NCBI RefSeq assembly: GCF_030128825.1
Contig: NZ_CP119127.1
Location: 354,001 to 418,000, forward strand
Reading direction: 5' to 3'
Length of the DNA stretch: 64,000 nucleotides
Origin: Sphingobium sp. WTD-1
GTDB taxonomy: Bacteria > Pseudomonadota > Alphaproteobacteria > Sphingomonadales > Sphingomonadaceae
How positions within the stretch are numbered: position 1 is the stretch's first letter; each line of letters begins with the position of its first letter. Under the pieces are notes generated by a model. It was given only the letters and a program-made list of their open reading frames with translations, had not been told where the DNA came from and ran no database searches. This document shows, one piece after another, positions 36,154-44,379 of this stretch. The position numbers and the translations under genes were made by a program.

Positions 36154-38108
36154 CAGAAGCGCCCCCGGAAGCCGGCATAGATGCTCCGGCCGAGCGTGCC
36201 ATAGCGATAGGCCGTCATATAATTCTCGTCGAAGAGATTTTCGACGCGAGCGAACAGGCGCAACGCCGGGGTGAACGCATATTCGGCGCGCAGGTCGACC
36301 AGCGTATAATCGTCCAGCCGCGTCGTGTTGGCCGCATTGTCATAGCTGTGGCCGGACCAGCGCAGCGCCGCGCCGGTGGTGAGGCCGAAGGGCCAGGCAT
36401 AGCTGATCGCGCCATTGGCGCTGTTGCGCGGCCGGCGCGGCAGCCAATTGCCTTCGTTCGCGGTCCCTTCCGAACGATCCTCCGCCACGGTCCAGCTATA
36501 ATTGCCGTCGATGGTCAGCCCCTTGACCGGTTCGACCGCCACCTGCGCCTCTATGCCATGCGCCTTGGCGCGCGCGACATTGAGATAATAGCCATAGCGG
36601 CGGGTGGTGGTGCCGGGCGTGAAGCAGAGCGGATCGGTCGAGCTGGACGAACAGCTGTTATAGATGATCTGGTCGGTCGTGGTCCGATCGAACCAGGTCG
36701 CGCCCAGTCGCAGTTTCTCGCCAAAGAAACGCTGCTCCGCGCCAGCTTCCCAGCCATGGGCGCGTTCGGGATCAAGCGCCTGGTTCCCATATTCGGAAAA
36801 GAGCTGATAGAGGGTCGGCGCCTTGAACCCCTCGCCATAGCTGGCGCGCAGCACCGTCCCGGTCGGCAGCGCCCAGACGCCACCGGCGGAAAAGAGGGTG
36901 CGGCCGCCGTAGCGGTTATGATCGTCATAGCGCAGCCCGCCGGTCAGGGTCAGGCCCGTAATCGGCTGGGCATTGAGCTGGCCATAGACGCTGGTGATCT
37001 CCGCCTTGCCGCGGGCCGGATCGGGAATCGGGACCGAAAGCGACGCCGAAGGCGACACGCTGCGGAAGCGGCTATTCTCATTCTCCACCCCGAACAGCGC
37101 GGTCCAGCCGTCGGCGATCGCGAAGCTGCCCTGATATTCCAGCCGCTGGTTGCGCCCGGCTGCGTCGAACGTCTGCTTGCGCGGGTTGCGCGGGTCGTAA
37201 TTGTCGCGATCGGTGTCGGTATAACCATAGCCGAAACGGTTGCGGAACCGGCCATCGAACAGCGCCACATTGAGGCCGGCATAGCCGACAAATTCGCGAT
37301 TAGTGCCATAGGCCGGACTGTCCGCGCTGGTCGCGTCGAAATCGACACGGCCATCGGAATAATAACCGCGCAGGTCCGCGCTGATCCCATCCGCCAGCGC
37401 AACCTCGACCCGGCCGGTGACGCTGCGGTTGGTGTAGCCGTCCTTCTCCTTGCCGCCAAAGGCCGGGCTGATCGCCGAAATGCCCTCGGTGGTGAAACTC
37501 TGGCCGCCAATCCGCCAGCTGACAGGCCCCGTCTTGCCGCCCAGCGCCGCGCGGGCGCTGACCGTGTCGCGCGACCCCGCCTCGATGTCGAAGCTGCCCT
37601 CCAGCGCCTTTTCGGGCATGGCGGTGACGACATTGACGACGCCGCCGATCGCCTGGCTGCCCCACAGGGTCGACTGGGGACCGCGCAGCACTTCTATGCG
37701 CGAGGCATCGCCGGCCAGCAGGTTTGCGAAATTATAGCCGCCGCCGGCCGAAGAGGGATCGTTGAGCTTCACGCCGTCGATCACCACCACGGTCTGGTCG
37801 GATTCCGCGCCGCGGATGCGCAGCGACGTCGCCGTGCCATAGCCGCCATTGCGCGAGATGCTGACTCCGGGCGTGCGCAGCAGCAATTCGGTGACGCCCA
37901 GATCCTGTGCTCGGTCGATCGCTGCCTTGTCGAGCACGGTGACGGAGGCCGGCACCTGATCGACCGGCGTGGCGAGGCGGGTCGCGGTGACGAGGATCGA
38001 GGATGCGCCGGCATCGGCGGCGGCATCGGGCGGTGGCGCCTGCTGCGCCTCTTCGGCGAAAGCGGTGGTGGAGAGAAGGAAAGAACAGAAAGTCAGATAT
38101 TTGAACAT
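36153..38108 (-). CDS. btuB: TonB-dependent vitamin B12 receptor BtuB-like
   Basis: This 651-residue outer-membrane receptor imports cobalamin or cobinamide. It has a signal peptide (YLTFCSFLLSTTAFA), a TonB-box-like ILVTATR segment after the mature start, a plug domain (SVTVLDKAAI, LRTPGVSISRNGG, RIEVLRGPQSTLWGSQAIGG) and a barrel ending in a C-terminal Phe (YAGFRGRF). It follows a cobalamin riboswitch and heads the coupled B12 operon, so its ligand is clear from context. The ATG at 38108 is chosen; the frame is open upstream. Confidence 0.94.
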   Translation of the reverse strand: MFKYLTFCSFLLSTTAFAEEAQQAPPPDAAADAGASSILVTATRLATPVDQVPASVTVLDKAAIDRAQDLGVTELLLRTPGVSISRNGGYGTATSLRIRGAESDQTVVVIDGVKLNDPSSAGGGYNFANLLAGDASRIEVLRGPQSTLWGSQAIGGVVNVVTAMPEKALEGSFDIEAGSRDTVSARAALGGKTGPVSWRIGGQSFTTEGISAISPAFGGKEKDGYTNRSVTGRVEVALADGISADLRGYYSDGRVDFDATSADSPAYGTNREFVGYAGLNVALFDGRFRNRFGYGYTDTDRDNYDPRNPRKQTFDAAGRNQRLEYQGSFAIADGWTALFGVENENSRFRSVSPSASLSVPIPDPARGKAEITSVYGQLNAQPITGLTLTGGLRYDDHNRYGGRTLFSAGGVWALPTGTVLRASYGEGFKAPTLYQLFSEYGNQALDPERAHGWEAGAEQRFFGEKLRLGATWFDRTTTDQIIYNSCSSSSTDPLCFTPGTTTRRYGYYLNVARAKAHGIEAQVAVEPVKGLTIDGNYSWTVAEDRSEGTANEGNWLPRRPRNSANGAISYAWPFGLTTGAALRWSGHSYDNAANTTRLDDYTLVDLRAEYAFTPALRLFARVENLFDENYMTAYRYGTLGRSIYAGFRGRF

Positions 38109-38261
38109 ATAAGCCCCCGGACGAGGGACCGCATCCCAGGGACGATATCGGTGCCCGGCCGGGCGCGACATGGTCCCCGCAATTTGCGGTCCACCTGTCG
38201 CCACGCGGGTTCACCCCCGTCCGCTCGGCACACCCTGTCCGCGCGAAGGACGACCGCGACG

Positions 38262-38450
38262 GGCAGGTCTCCTGGCTCGCGGGTCATCGCTGATTCATGC
38301 CGCCTTCTCAGAACCTTGCGGTCCCAATGGCATGTGGCACAAAAGCTCGCCGCTCACAGTTGCAGGGGCAGCCGGGGTCTTGAACCCCATTCCCTTTTCA
38401 TCCCCGCTACTGGGGAACCTGTCGCAGTCCGGGCGATAGGCGAGCCCGAC
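38262..38450 (-). ncRNA. Cobalamin riboswitch
   Basis: Read on the minus strand, the region contains the conserved GGCTGCCCCTGCAACTGT core, a later ACATGCCATTGGGACCG/GAGAAGGCGGCATGAATC section and the B12 box AGCCAGGAGACCTGCC (complement of 38262-38277). This is the order of the cobalamin aptamer. It lies about 150 bases upstream of btuB and should repress btuB and the cob genes when adenosylcobalamin is plentiful. The 5' boundary near 38450 is approximate. The intervening 38109-38261 region can form GC-rich hairpins (for example CCGCAAATTGCGG). Confidence 0.92.
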
Positions 38451-38503
38451 TGGAGCGTCAATCTTCCTTGCCTGGAGGAGCGCGCGGGCTAAGGGAGGTG
38501 GCC

Positions 38504-39364
38504 ATGCGGATATTTGCGCCCATCGGCCCCGGTAAGGGGATGATCGCCCTGCTGATCGCCCTCATCGGTGGCGCCACATTATGGGCGGCCACCGCGCGCC
38601 AGCCTGCTAATGCAGGCAAACGTCCGCAACGGATCGTGTCACTCAACCTGTGCGCCGACCAGTTGCTGGTCGCGCTGGCCGATCGCGACCAGATTGCCGG
38701 CCTGACCCATAACGCCGGCGATCGACAGATGTCGGCGGTGGCTGCCGTAACGAAGGGCCTGCCCATCCTCGACGGATCGGCCGAGCAGATTTTGGCGACC
38801 AACCCCGATCTGGTGATCGGCATGCCGGCGCGGCGCAATCCGGCGATCGCGATCCTCAAGGCCCAGCATTATCCCGCCGTCGACCTCAAAAGCGCGGACA
38901 GCTATGCCGATATCGTCACCTCGATCCGCACGGTGGCGCAGGCGATCGGCCATGCCGACCGCGGCGAAGCGATGATCGCGCGGATGGACCGGGAACTCGC
39001 CGCCCTGCCCCGCGCACCCAAGCCCAAAGTCGCGGCCTATTATCAGCGGCGCGGCTACATGACCGGCACCGGCACGCTGGTCGACGACCTGATGACGCGG
39101 GCGGGCCTGCGCAACCTGGCCGCCGACCTTGGCAAGCCGGCGATCGCGCAGGTCAGCCTGGAGGAGATGGTCGCGGCCCGACCGGATTATCTGATCGTCG
39201 AGAGCGCGACCGACCGCATCACCGACCAGGGCACCGAAATGCTGCACCATCCCGTGCTGCGCGACATAGCGCGCATCAGCCTGCCCCAGGCCTGGACCGT
39301 GTGCGGCGGACCGGCCTATGTGCAGGCAGCCCGCGCCCTCTCCCAGGCCGTCAGCGCCCGCTGA
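38504..39364 (+). CDS. btuF: Cobalamin-type ABC transporter substrate-binding protein (BtuF-like)
   Basis: This 286-residue periplasmic protein has an N-terminal signal anchor (GMIALLIALIGGATLWAATA) and a class III binding-protein fold: RIVSLNLCADQLLVALADRDQI is the family motif, with a long connecting helix and a second lobe. GGGAGG precedes ATG 38504. It is divergent from the riboswitch-btuB operon. No permease (btuC) or ATPase (btuD) gene is nearby, so it is an orphan here. Ligand assignment rests on the location. Confidence 0.84.
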   Translation: MRIFAPIGPGKGMIALLIALIGGATLWAATARQPANAGKRPQRIVSLNLCADQLLVALADRDQIAGLTHNAGDRQMSAVAAVTKGLPILDGSAEQILATNPDLVIGMPARRNPAIAILKAQHYPAVDLKSADSYADIVTSIRTVAQAIGHADRGEAMIARMDRELAALPRAPKPKVAAYYQRRGYMTGTGTLVDDLMTRAGLRNLAADLGKPAIAQVSLEEMVAARPDYLIVESATDRITDQGTEMLHHPVLRDIARISLPQAWTVCGGPAYVQAARALSQAVSAR

Positions 39365-39376
39365 AGCTGGGCCGGC

Positions 39377-39775
39377 TCAGCCCTCGATGAAGTTGGCGGC
39401 GACTTCGGCCGGCACCCGCATCAGCCGGCCGCTTTCCTTGTCGATCATCGCCCAGGTGGATTTGGCCGACACCTTCACCTTGCCGTCCGGTCCGGTGAAC
39501 TCGATCAGCCGGTCGAACCGCGCGCCGCGCGGCCCTTCCGGTATCCAGGTGCGGCCCGACACGACATCGCCCTCGGTCACATTACCGCGATAATCGACCT
39601 CATGCCGGGTCACCACCCAGATATAGGCATCGACATGAGCGGGGTCGGCATCGGTCATCCAATGTTCGACCGACAATTGCTCCATCCACTGCACCCACAC
39701 CGCATTGTTCACATGGCCCAGCACATCGATATGCTCGGGCCGTGCGGTGAACTGCTTGGTGAAGCTCGACGCCAT
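39377..39775 (-). CDS. Hotdog-fold acyl-CoA thioesterase
   Basis: This 132-residue protein has the 4-hydroxybenzoyl-CoA thioesterase/YbgC-like hotdog fold. The catalytic loop DVLGHVNNAVWVQWMEQ is clear, followed by RHEVDYRGNVTEGDVV. It starts at 39775 with a TGATG overlap of the oligopeptidase stop, so the two are cotranscribed. It is convergent with btuF. The acyl-CoA substrate is unknown. Confidence 0.86.
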   Translation of the reverse strand: MASSFTKQFTARPEHIDVLGHVNNAVWVQWMEQLSVEHWMTDADPAHVDAYIWVVTRHEVDYRGNVTEGDVVSGRTWIPEGPRGARFDRLIEFTGPDGKVKVSAKSTWAMIDKESGRLMRVPAEVAANFIEG

Positions 39776-41847
39776 CAGCCTTCCACTCCCAGCTGCCACA
39801 GGATGAACGCAAATTCCTCGGCGGTCTCGTGCAGGCTCTCGAACCGCCCGGACTTGCCGCCATGGCCTGCGCCCATATTGGTCTTGAGCAGCAGGATATT
39901 ATTGTCGGTCTTGGTCGCGCGCAGCTTCGCCACCCATTTTGCCGGTTCCCAATAGGTGACGCGCGGATCGTTGAGGCCGGCGGTCACCATCAGCGGCGGA
40001 TAGGCCTGGGCGCTGACATGGGTGTAGGGGTCATAGGACTGGATGGTGCGGAACGCAGCCTCATCCTCGATCGGATTGCCCCATTCGGGCCATTCGCCCG
40101 GCGTCAGGGGCAGCGTCTCGTCCAGCATGGTGTTGAGCACGTCGACGAACGGCACATGGGCCACCACCGCGCCCCACAGGTCGGGATCGGAGTTGATGAC
40201 CGCGCCCATCAGCTCACCACCGGCCGATCCGCCCGAAATGCTGATCCTGCCCCTGGCCGAATAGCCAAGATCGATCAGCCCCTTTGCGACATCGACGAAA
40301 TCGGTGAAGGTGTTGGTGCGCTTGTCGAGCTTGCCGTCGAGATACCATTGCTGGCCCAGGTCGTCGCCGCCGCGAATATGAGCGATAGCAAAGGCAAAGC
40401 CACGATCGAGCAGCGACAGGCGGCTGGTCGAGAAGCCCGGCTCCATCGCCAGGCCATAGGCGCCATAGCCATAGAGATGCAGCGGCGCGCTGCCGTCGCG
40501 CGGAAAATCCTTGGGATAGACGATCGACACCGGAATCTGCGTGCCGTCGCGCGCCGCGATCATCAACCGCTCGGCGGCATAAAGGCTGGCGTCATAGCCC
40601 GAGGGGATTTCCTGGACCTTCAGCACCTCCAGCTCACCCGTTGCCAGATGATAATCATAGATGGTGTCGGGCGTGACCATCGATTCATAGCCGATGCGCA
40701 GCTTCGTCACCTCATATTCGGGATTGTCGTCGAGACTCGCCGAATAGCTGGCTTCCGGGAAGGGAATGCGCTTGGCGCTGTGGGTCGCATAATCGCGCAG
40801 CTCGATCTGGTCGAGCCCGTCCTGCCGCCCTTCGGTGACGTAGAAGGTCTTGAACAGGGTGAAATCGGTCAGGTAGAAATGGGCGTCGGCGCCGATCACC
40901 TCATCCCACTGGTCGGGCGCATCGAGCGATGCCTTAACCAGCCGGAAATTGGGATGGGTGTCGTTGGTCTTGATGTAGAGCGTGCCCTCATGCTCATCGA
41001 CATCATATTCGCGGCCGGGCTGGCGCGCGGAGACGAGCAGCGGCGTCGCGGTCGGATTGTCGGCCGGGATCAGCCAGGCTTCGCTGGTGACATGGTCGCC
41101 GGTCGCGATGACGATCCATTTTTCCGAGGAGGTGAGGCCGATCGAAACGCGGAAGCCCTCATCATCCTCATGGAACAACTCGACATCGCTCTCGACGCTC
41201 TGGCCCAGCCAGTGCAGCCGCGCATTGTCGGTCCGCCAATTTTCATTGGCGAGACCATAGAGCAGCCCCTTTGAATCGCTGGTCCACACCAGCGAAGACA
41301 ATGTGTCGGGAATGACTTCGGGCAGGATTTCGCCCGAGAAGAGATCCTTGATCCGCGCCTCGAACCGTTCGGAGCCATTGGTGTCGATGCCATAGGCCAG
41401 ATAGCGGCCGTCGGGGCTGACCGACATGGCGCCCAGGCGGAAATATTCATGGCCCTGCGCCAGCGCCGGTTCGTCCAGGATCAGCTGGTCGTCACCGCCT
41501 GCTGCGGGCTTGCGATACCATTTGCGATATTGCGCCCCGGTCTCGAACGCACGCCAGTAGATATAGTCGCCATCCTTCTGCGGGACCGACTGGTCATCTT
41601 CCTTGATGCGCCCCTTCATCTCGTGGAACAGCGTATCGAGCAGCGGCTTGTGTGGCGCCATCGCGCCCTCGAACCAAGCATTCTCGGCCTCCAGATAGGC
41701 GAGCACATCCTTGTCCTTGACGTCGGGATAGCCCGGATCACGCAGCCATGCATAAGGATCGTCCACCGTGATGCCATGATGCGCGAAGCTGTGCGGGCGG
41801 CGTTCGGCGATCGGCGGGGACAGGGGCGGCTGCATTTGATCGGTCAT
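39775..41847 (-). CDS. ptrB: Oligopeptidase B / S9 family peptidase
   Basis: This 690-residue cytoplasmic serine peptidase of the prolyl-oligopeptidase family cleaves short peptides after basic residues. The N-terminal part forms a beta-propeller; the hydrolase domain has LYGYGAYGLAMEPGF, ISGGSAGGELMGAVINSDP with the catalytic Ser in GGSAGG, and GAGHGGKSGRF with the catalytic His. No signal peptide is seen. The length is standard for PtrB. It overlaps the thioesterase by one base. Confidence 0.92.
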   Translation of the reverse strand: MTDQMQPPLSPPIAERRPHSFAHHGITVDDPYAWLRDPGYPDVKDKDVLAYLEAENAWFEGAMAPHKPLLDTLFHEMKGRIKEDDQSVPQKDGDYIYWRAFETGAQYRKWYRKPAAGGDDQLILDEPALAQGHEYFRLGAMSVSPDGRYLAYGIDTNGSERFEARIKDLFSGEILPEVIPDTLSSLVWTSDSKGLLYGLANENWRTDNARLHWLGQSVESDVELFHEDDEGFRVSIGLTSSEKWIVIATGDHVTSEAWLIPADNPTATPLLVSARQPGREYDVDEHEGTLYIKTNDTHPNFRLVKASLDAPDQWDEVIGADAHFYLTDFTLFKTFYVTEGRQDGLDQIELRDYATHSAKRIPFPEASYSASLDDNPEYEVTKLRIGYESMVTPDTIYDYHLATGELEVLKVQEIPSGYDASLYAAERLMIAARDGTQIPVSIVYPKDFPRDGSAPLHLYGYGAYGLAMEPGFSTSRLSLLDRGFAFAIAHIRGGDDLGQQWYLDGKLDKRTNTFTDFVDVAKGLIDLGYSARGRISISGGSAGGELMGAVINSDPDLWGAVVAHVPFVDVLNTMLDETLPLTPGEWPEWGNPIEDEAAFRTIQSYDPYTHVSAQAYPPLMVTAGLNDPRVTYWEPAKWVAKLRATKTDNNILLLKTNMGAGHGGKSGRFESLHETAEEFAFILWQLGVEG

Positions 41848-41957
41848 TAACTATCCATGGTCCAGACGGGGGCTGCGCTGGAATAAGCGCGCCGGCCCCT
41901 CTATGTTGTCGGCATTATGGCCAACGCAAGAGGCCGGAATGATCCAAGGGAAGTTCG

Positions 41958-43739
41958 ATGTCCAGTTATGAAGATCGCCTGAAGGCCCTGCGCGCCCAGC
42001 TGGTACGCCAGAAGCTCGATGGTTTCGTGGTCCCCCTGACCGACGAGCATATGAGCGAATATGTCGGCGCCTATGCCCAGCGGCTCGCCTGGCTGACCGG
42101 TTTCCAGGGTTCGGCCGGCAGCGCCGTGGTCCTGCCGGAGGAGGCCGCGATCTTCGTCGACGGCCGCTATACGCTGCAGGTGCGCGAGCAGGTGGACGGC
42201 GCCCATTGGCAATATGAAAGCGTGCCGCAGACCTCGATTGCCGCCTGGTTGAAGGACCATGCGATCGAAGGCGCGCGCATCGGCTATGATTCCTGGCTGC
42301 ACACCCGCGCCTGGGTGAAGCAGGCCACCGAAGCGCTGGCCCAGAAGGGCGCGGAGCTGGTTGCGGTCGACACCAATCCGGTCGACGCCGTCTGGCCCGA
42401 TCGCCCGGCGCCCAGCGACGCCAAGCTGGTGGTCCATGAGGATCGCTATGCCGGCAAGAATGCGGCCGAGAAACGCGCCGACATCGCCGACTGGCTGGTG
42501 TCGAAGAAGGCGGACGCCGCCGTCCTCTCCGCGCTCGATTCGATCGCCTGGGCCTTCAACATCCGCGGCAAGGATGTCGAGCGCACCCCGGTCGCGCTCG
42601 CCTATGCCATCGTCCATGCCGATGCGACCGCCGACCTTTATGTCGCGCCGGAGAAGATGGACGAGGCGGTTGCCAAGCATCTGGGCAACGCCGTGCGCAT
42701 CCATGACCGCGCCGCCTTTGCCGATGCGCTCGCCGACCTCAAGGGCAAGACCGTCGTCGCCGACCCCGAGCGCGCCGTCGCCGCCATCTTCGAGGCGCTC
42801 GATGCCGGCGGCGCGCAGATACTCAGCCTGCGTGATCCCGTGGTCCTGCCCAAGGCGATCAAGAACGACACCGAAATTGCCGGCCACAAGGCGGCGCAGG
42901 AACGCGACGGCGCCGCCTTGAGCCGTTTCCTCCACTGGATCGCGGTGGAAGCGCCCAAGGGCGGCCTCACCGAACTTTCCGCCTCGGACCGGCTGGAGGC
43001 GTTCCGCAAGGAGACCGGCCTGCTGGAAGATCTGTCCTTCGACACGATCAGCGGTGCCGGCCCCAATGGCGCGGTCGTCCATTATCGCGTCGAGGAAAAG
43101 ACCAATCGGCCGATCGAGACGGGCAGCTTTTACCTGGTCGATTCGGGCGGCCAGTATCGTGACGGCACCACCGACGTCACCCGCACCATCGCCATCGGCA
43201 GCCCTAGCGAAGAGATGAAGCAGCGCTTCACCCTGGTGCTGAAGGGGCATATCGCGCTGGCCCGTGCCGTCTTCCCGGTCGGCACGCGCGGCGGCCAGCT
43301 CGACGTGCTGGCGCGCCAGTATCTCTGGGCGCAGGGTCTGGATTATGCCCATGGCACCGGCCATGGCGTCGGCAGCTTCCTGTCGGTGCATGAAGGGCCG
43401 CAGCGGATCGCGACCTTCGGCGGCGGCGACGAGCCGCTGGTGGCGGGCATGATCCTCTCGAACGAGCCGGGCTATTACAAGACCGGCGAATATGGCATCC
43501 GGATCGAGAATCTGGTGCTGGTCGAGGAACGGGCGATCGCCGGCGGCGAAAAGCCGATGCTGGGTTTCGAAACCCTGACCTTCGCGCCGATCGACCGCAA
43601 CGCCATCGCCACCGATCTGCTGGACGCGGGCGAGCGCGCCTGGGTCGACGCCTATCATGCGCAGGTGCTGGCCGTGGTCGGCCCGCAGCTCGACGGCGAG
43701 GCGCTGGCCTGGCTCCAGTCGGCCTGCGTGCCGCTCTAA
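41958..43739 (+). CDS. pepP: Xaa-Pro aminopeptidase (M24B family)
   Basis: This 593-residue dinuclear-metal peptidase removes the first residue from peptides with Pro at position 2. It has two creatinase-like N-terminal domains and a C-terminal pita-bread catalytic domain. Metal ligands are in VDSGGQYRDGTTDVTRT (two Asp), HGTGHGVGSFLSVHEGP (His), NEPGYYKTGEYGIRIEN (two Glu). The long form with an extra N-terminal domain is common in alphaproteobacteria. It is divergent from the oligopeptidase. Confidence 0.93.
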   Translation: MSSYEDRLKALRAQLVRQKLDGFVVPLTDEHMSEYVGAYAQRLAWLTGFQGSAGSAVVLPEEAAIFVDGRYTLQVREQVDGAHWQYESVPQTSIAAWLKDHAIEGARIGYDSWLHTRAWVKQATEALAQKGAELVAVDTNPVDAVWPDRPAPSDAKLVVHEDRYAGKNAAEKRADIADWLVSKKADAAVLSALDSIAWAFNIRGKDVERTPVALAYAIVHADATADLYVAPEKMDEAVAKHLGNAVRIHDRAAFADALADLKGKTVVADPERAVAAIFEALDAGGAQILSLRDPVVLPKAIKNDTEIAGHKAAQERDGAALSRFLHWIAVEAPKGGLTELSASDRLEAFRKETGLLEDLSFDTISGAGPNGAVVHYRVEEKTNRPIETGSFYLVDSGGQYRDGTTDVTRTIAIGSPSEEMKQRFTLVLKGHIALARAVFPVGTRGGQLDVLARQYLWAQGLDYAHGTGHGVGSFLSVHEGPQRIATFGGGDEPLVAGMILSNEPGYYKTGEYGIRIENLVLVEERAIAGGEKPMLGFETLTFAPIDRNAIATDLLDAGERAWVDAYHAQVLAVVGPQLDGEALAWLQSACVPL

Positions 43740-43745
43740 CCCGAA

Positions 43746-43886
43746 TCAGTCCTTGGACGATTCCGGCGCGGGGGTGGGCTCAGCCCCTTCCCGCGCCACA
43801 TCGCGGCTCTGGGCCTTGCGCCGCCGCAGATTGTCGCGCAGCGCCTGCGCCAGCCTTGCTTTCTTTTCGTCCTGGGTCTCGCTCAT
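43746..43886 (-). CDS. Small charged protein, 46 aa
   Basis: The frame runs ATG 43886 to TGA 43746 and encodes an Arg/Ala/Glu-rich helical peptide: MSETQDEKKARLAQALRDNL, then RRRKAQSRDVAREG and an acidic Pro-containing tail ending ESSKD. Its codon use fits the genome. It is convergent with pepP, 6 bases away. Similar short basic proteins are frequent in sphingomonads, from memory. Function unknown. Confidence 0.65.
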   Translation of the reverse strand: MSETQDEKKARLAQALRDNLRRRKAQSRDVAREGAEPTPAPESSKD

Positions 43887-44001
43887 GCCGAAGCGCATAA
43901 GCAAAATGCATTATCTGCCGCAACCCGCCTTGACAGGAGGCAATGGGGCGGCCATAGGCGCGACCTCCGAAGCGCACGGCGCGACGGAGACGAAATAGAG
44001 T

Positions 44002-44076
<75 letters not shown>

Positions 44077-44099
44077 TTTCTCCCCCGACAGATGAAAAA

Positions 44100-44369
44100 T
44101 CAGATCATCGCCCATCCGGCGAGGACCAGCCCCTGCGCCGCCGCGATCAGCCATAGCCACCGGACGAAAGGCTGTTTGCGCGTCTTGTGACGAAAGAGGT
44201 GGCGCGCGGCAAATGCACCCGGCGTCCCGCCTGCAAGCGCCCAGAGCAGCAAGGTCCGCTCGCGGATTCGCGCCATCCCCCGCACGGCCCGGCGCTTGTC
44301 GAATCCGAACAGCGTGAAGGCCATCAGGTTCGCCAGCAGCAACCAGACGAGGGCAAGAAACTGTGTGAC
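44100..44369 (-). CDS. DUF1294 membrane protein, 89 aa
   Basis: This small protein has two or three hydrophobic segments (FLALVWLLLANLMAFTLFGFD and WLWLIAAAQGLVLAGW) and the family motif GFDKRRAVRG, then ERTLLLWALAGGTPGAFAARHLFRHKTRK. These are the marks of DUF1294 domains, which occur alone or after a cold-shock domain. It starts at GTG 44369, just after the stop of the upstream TonB receptor gene (44380), so the two are probably cotranscribed. Function unknown. Confidence 0.82.
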   Translation of the reverse strand, partial: VTQFLALVWLLLANLMAFTLFGFDKRRAVRGMARIRERTLLLWALAGGTPGAFAARHLFRHKTRKQPFVRWLWLIAAAQGLVLAGWAMI

Positions 44370-44379
44370 GGGAATCGGC

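Noticed and set aside
34767..36202. One fused reading frame through cobT, DUF1636 and btuB ends, and another through cobS and the phosphatase
   Set aside because: Frames happen to stay open across overlaps; the true starts at 34173 and 35749 are defined by family N-termini and ATGA overlaps.
36348..38492. 714-codon open frame opposite btuB
   Set aside because: Antisense to a gene with strong TonB-receptor signatures and crossing the riboswitch; composition is shadow-like.
41901..43658. 585-codon open frame opposite pepP
   Set aside because: No motifs, repeats of Gly/Arg/Asp, fully antisense to a conserved aminopeptidase.
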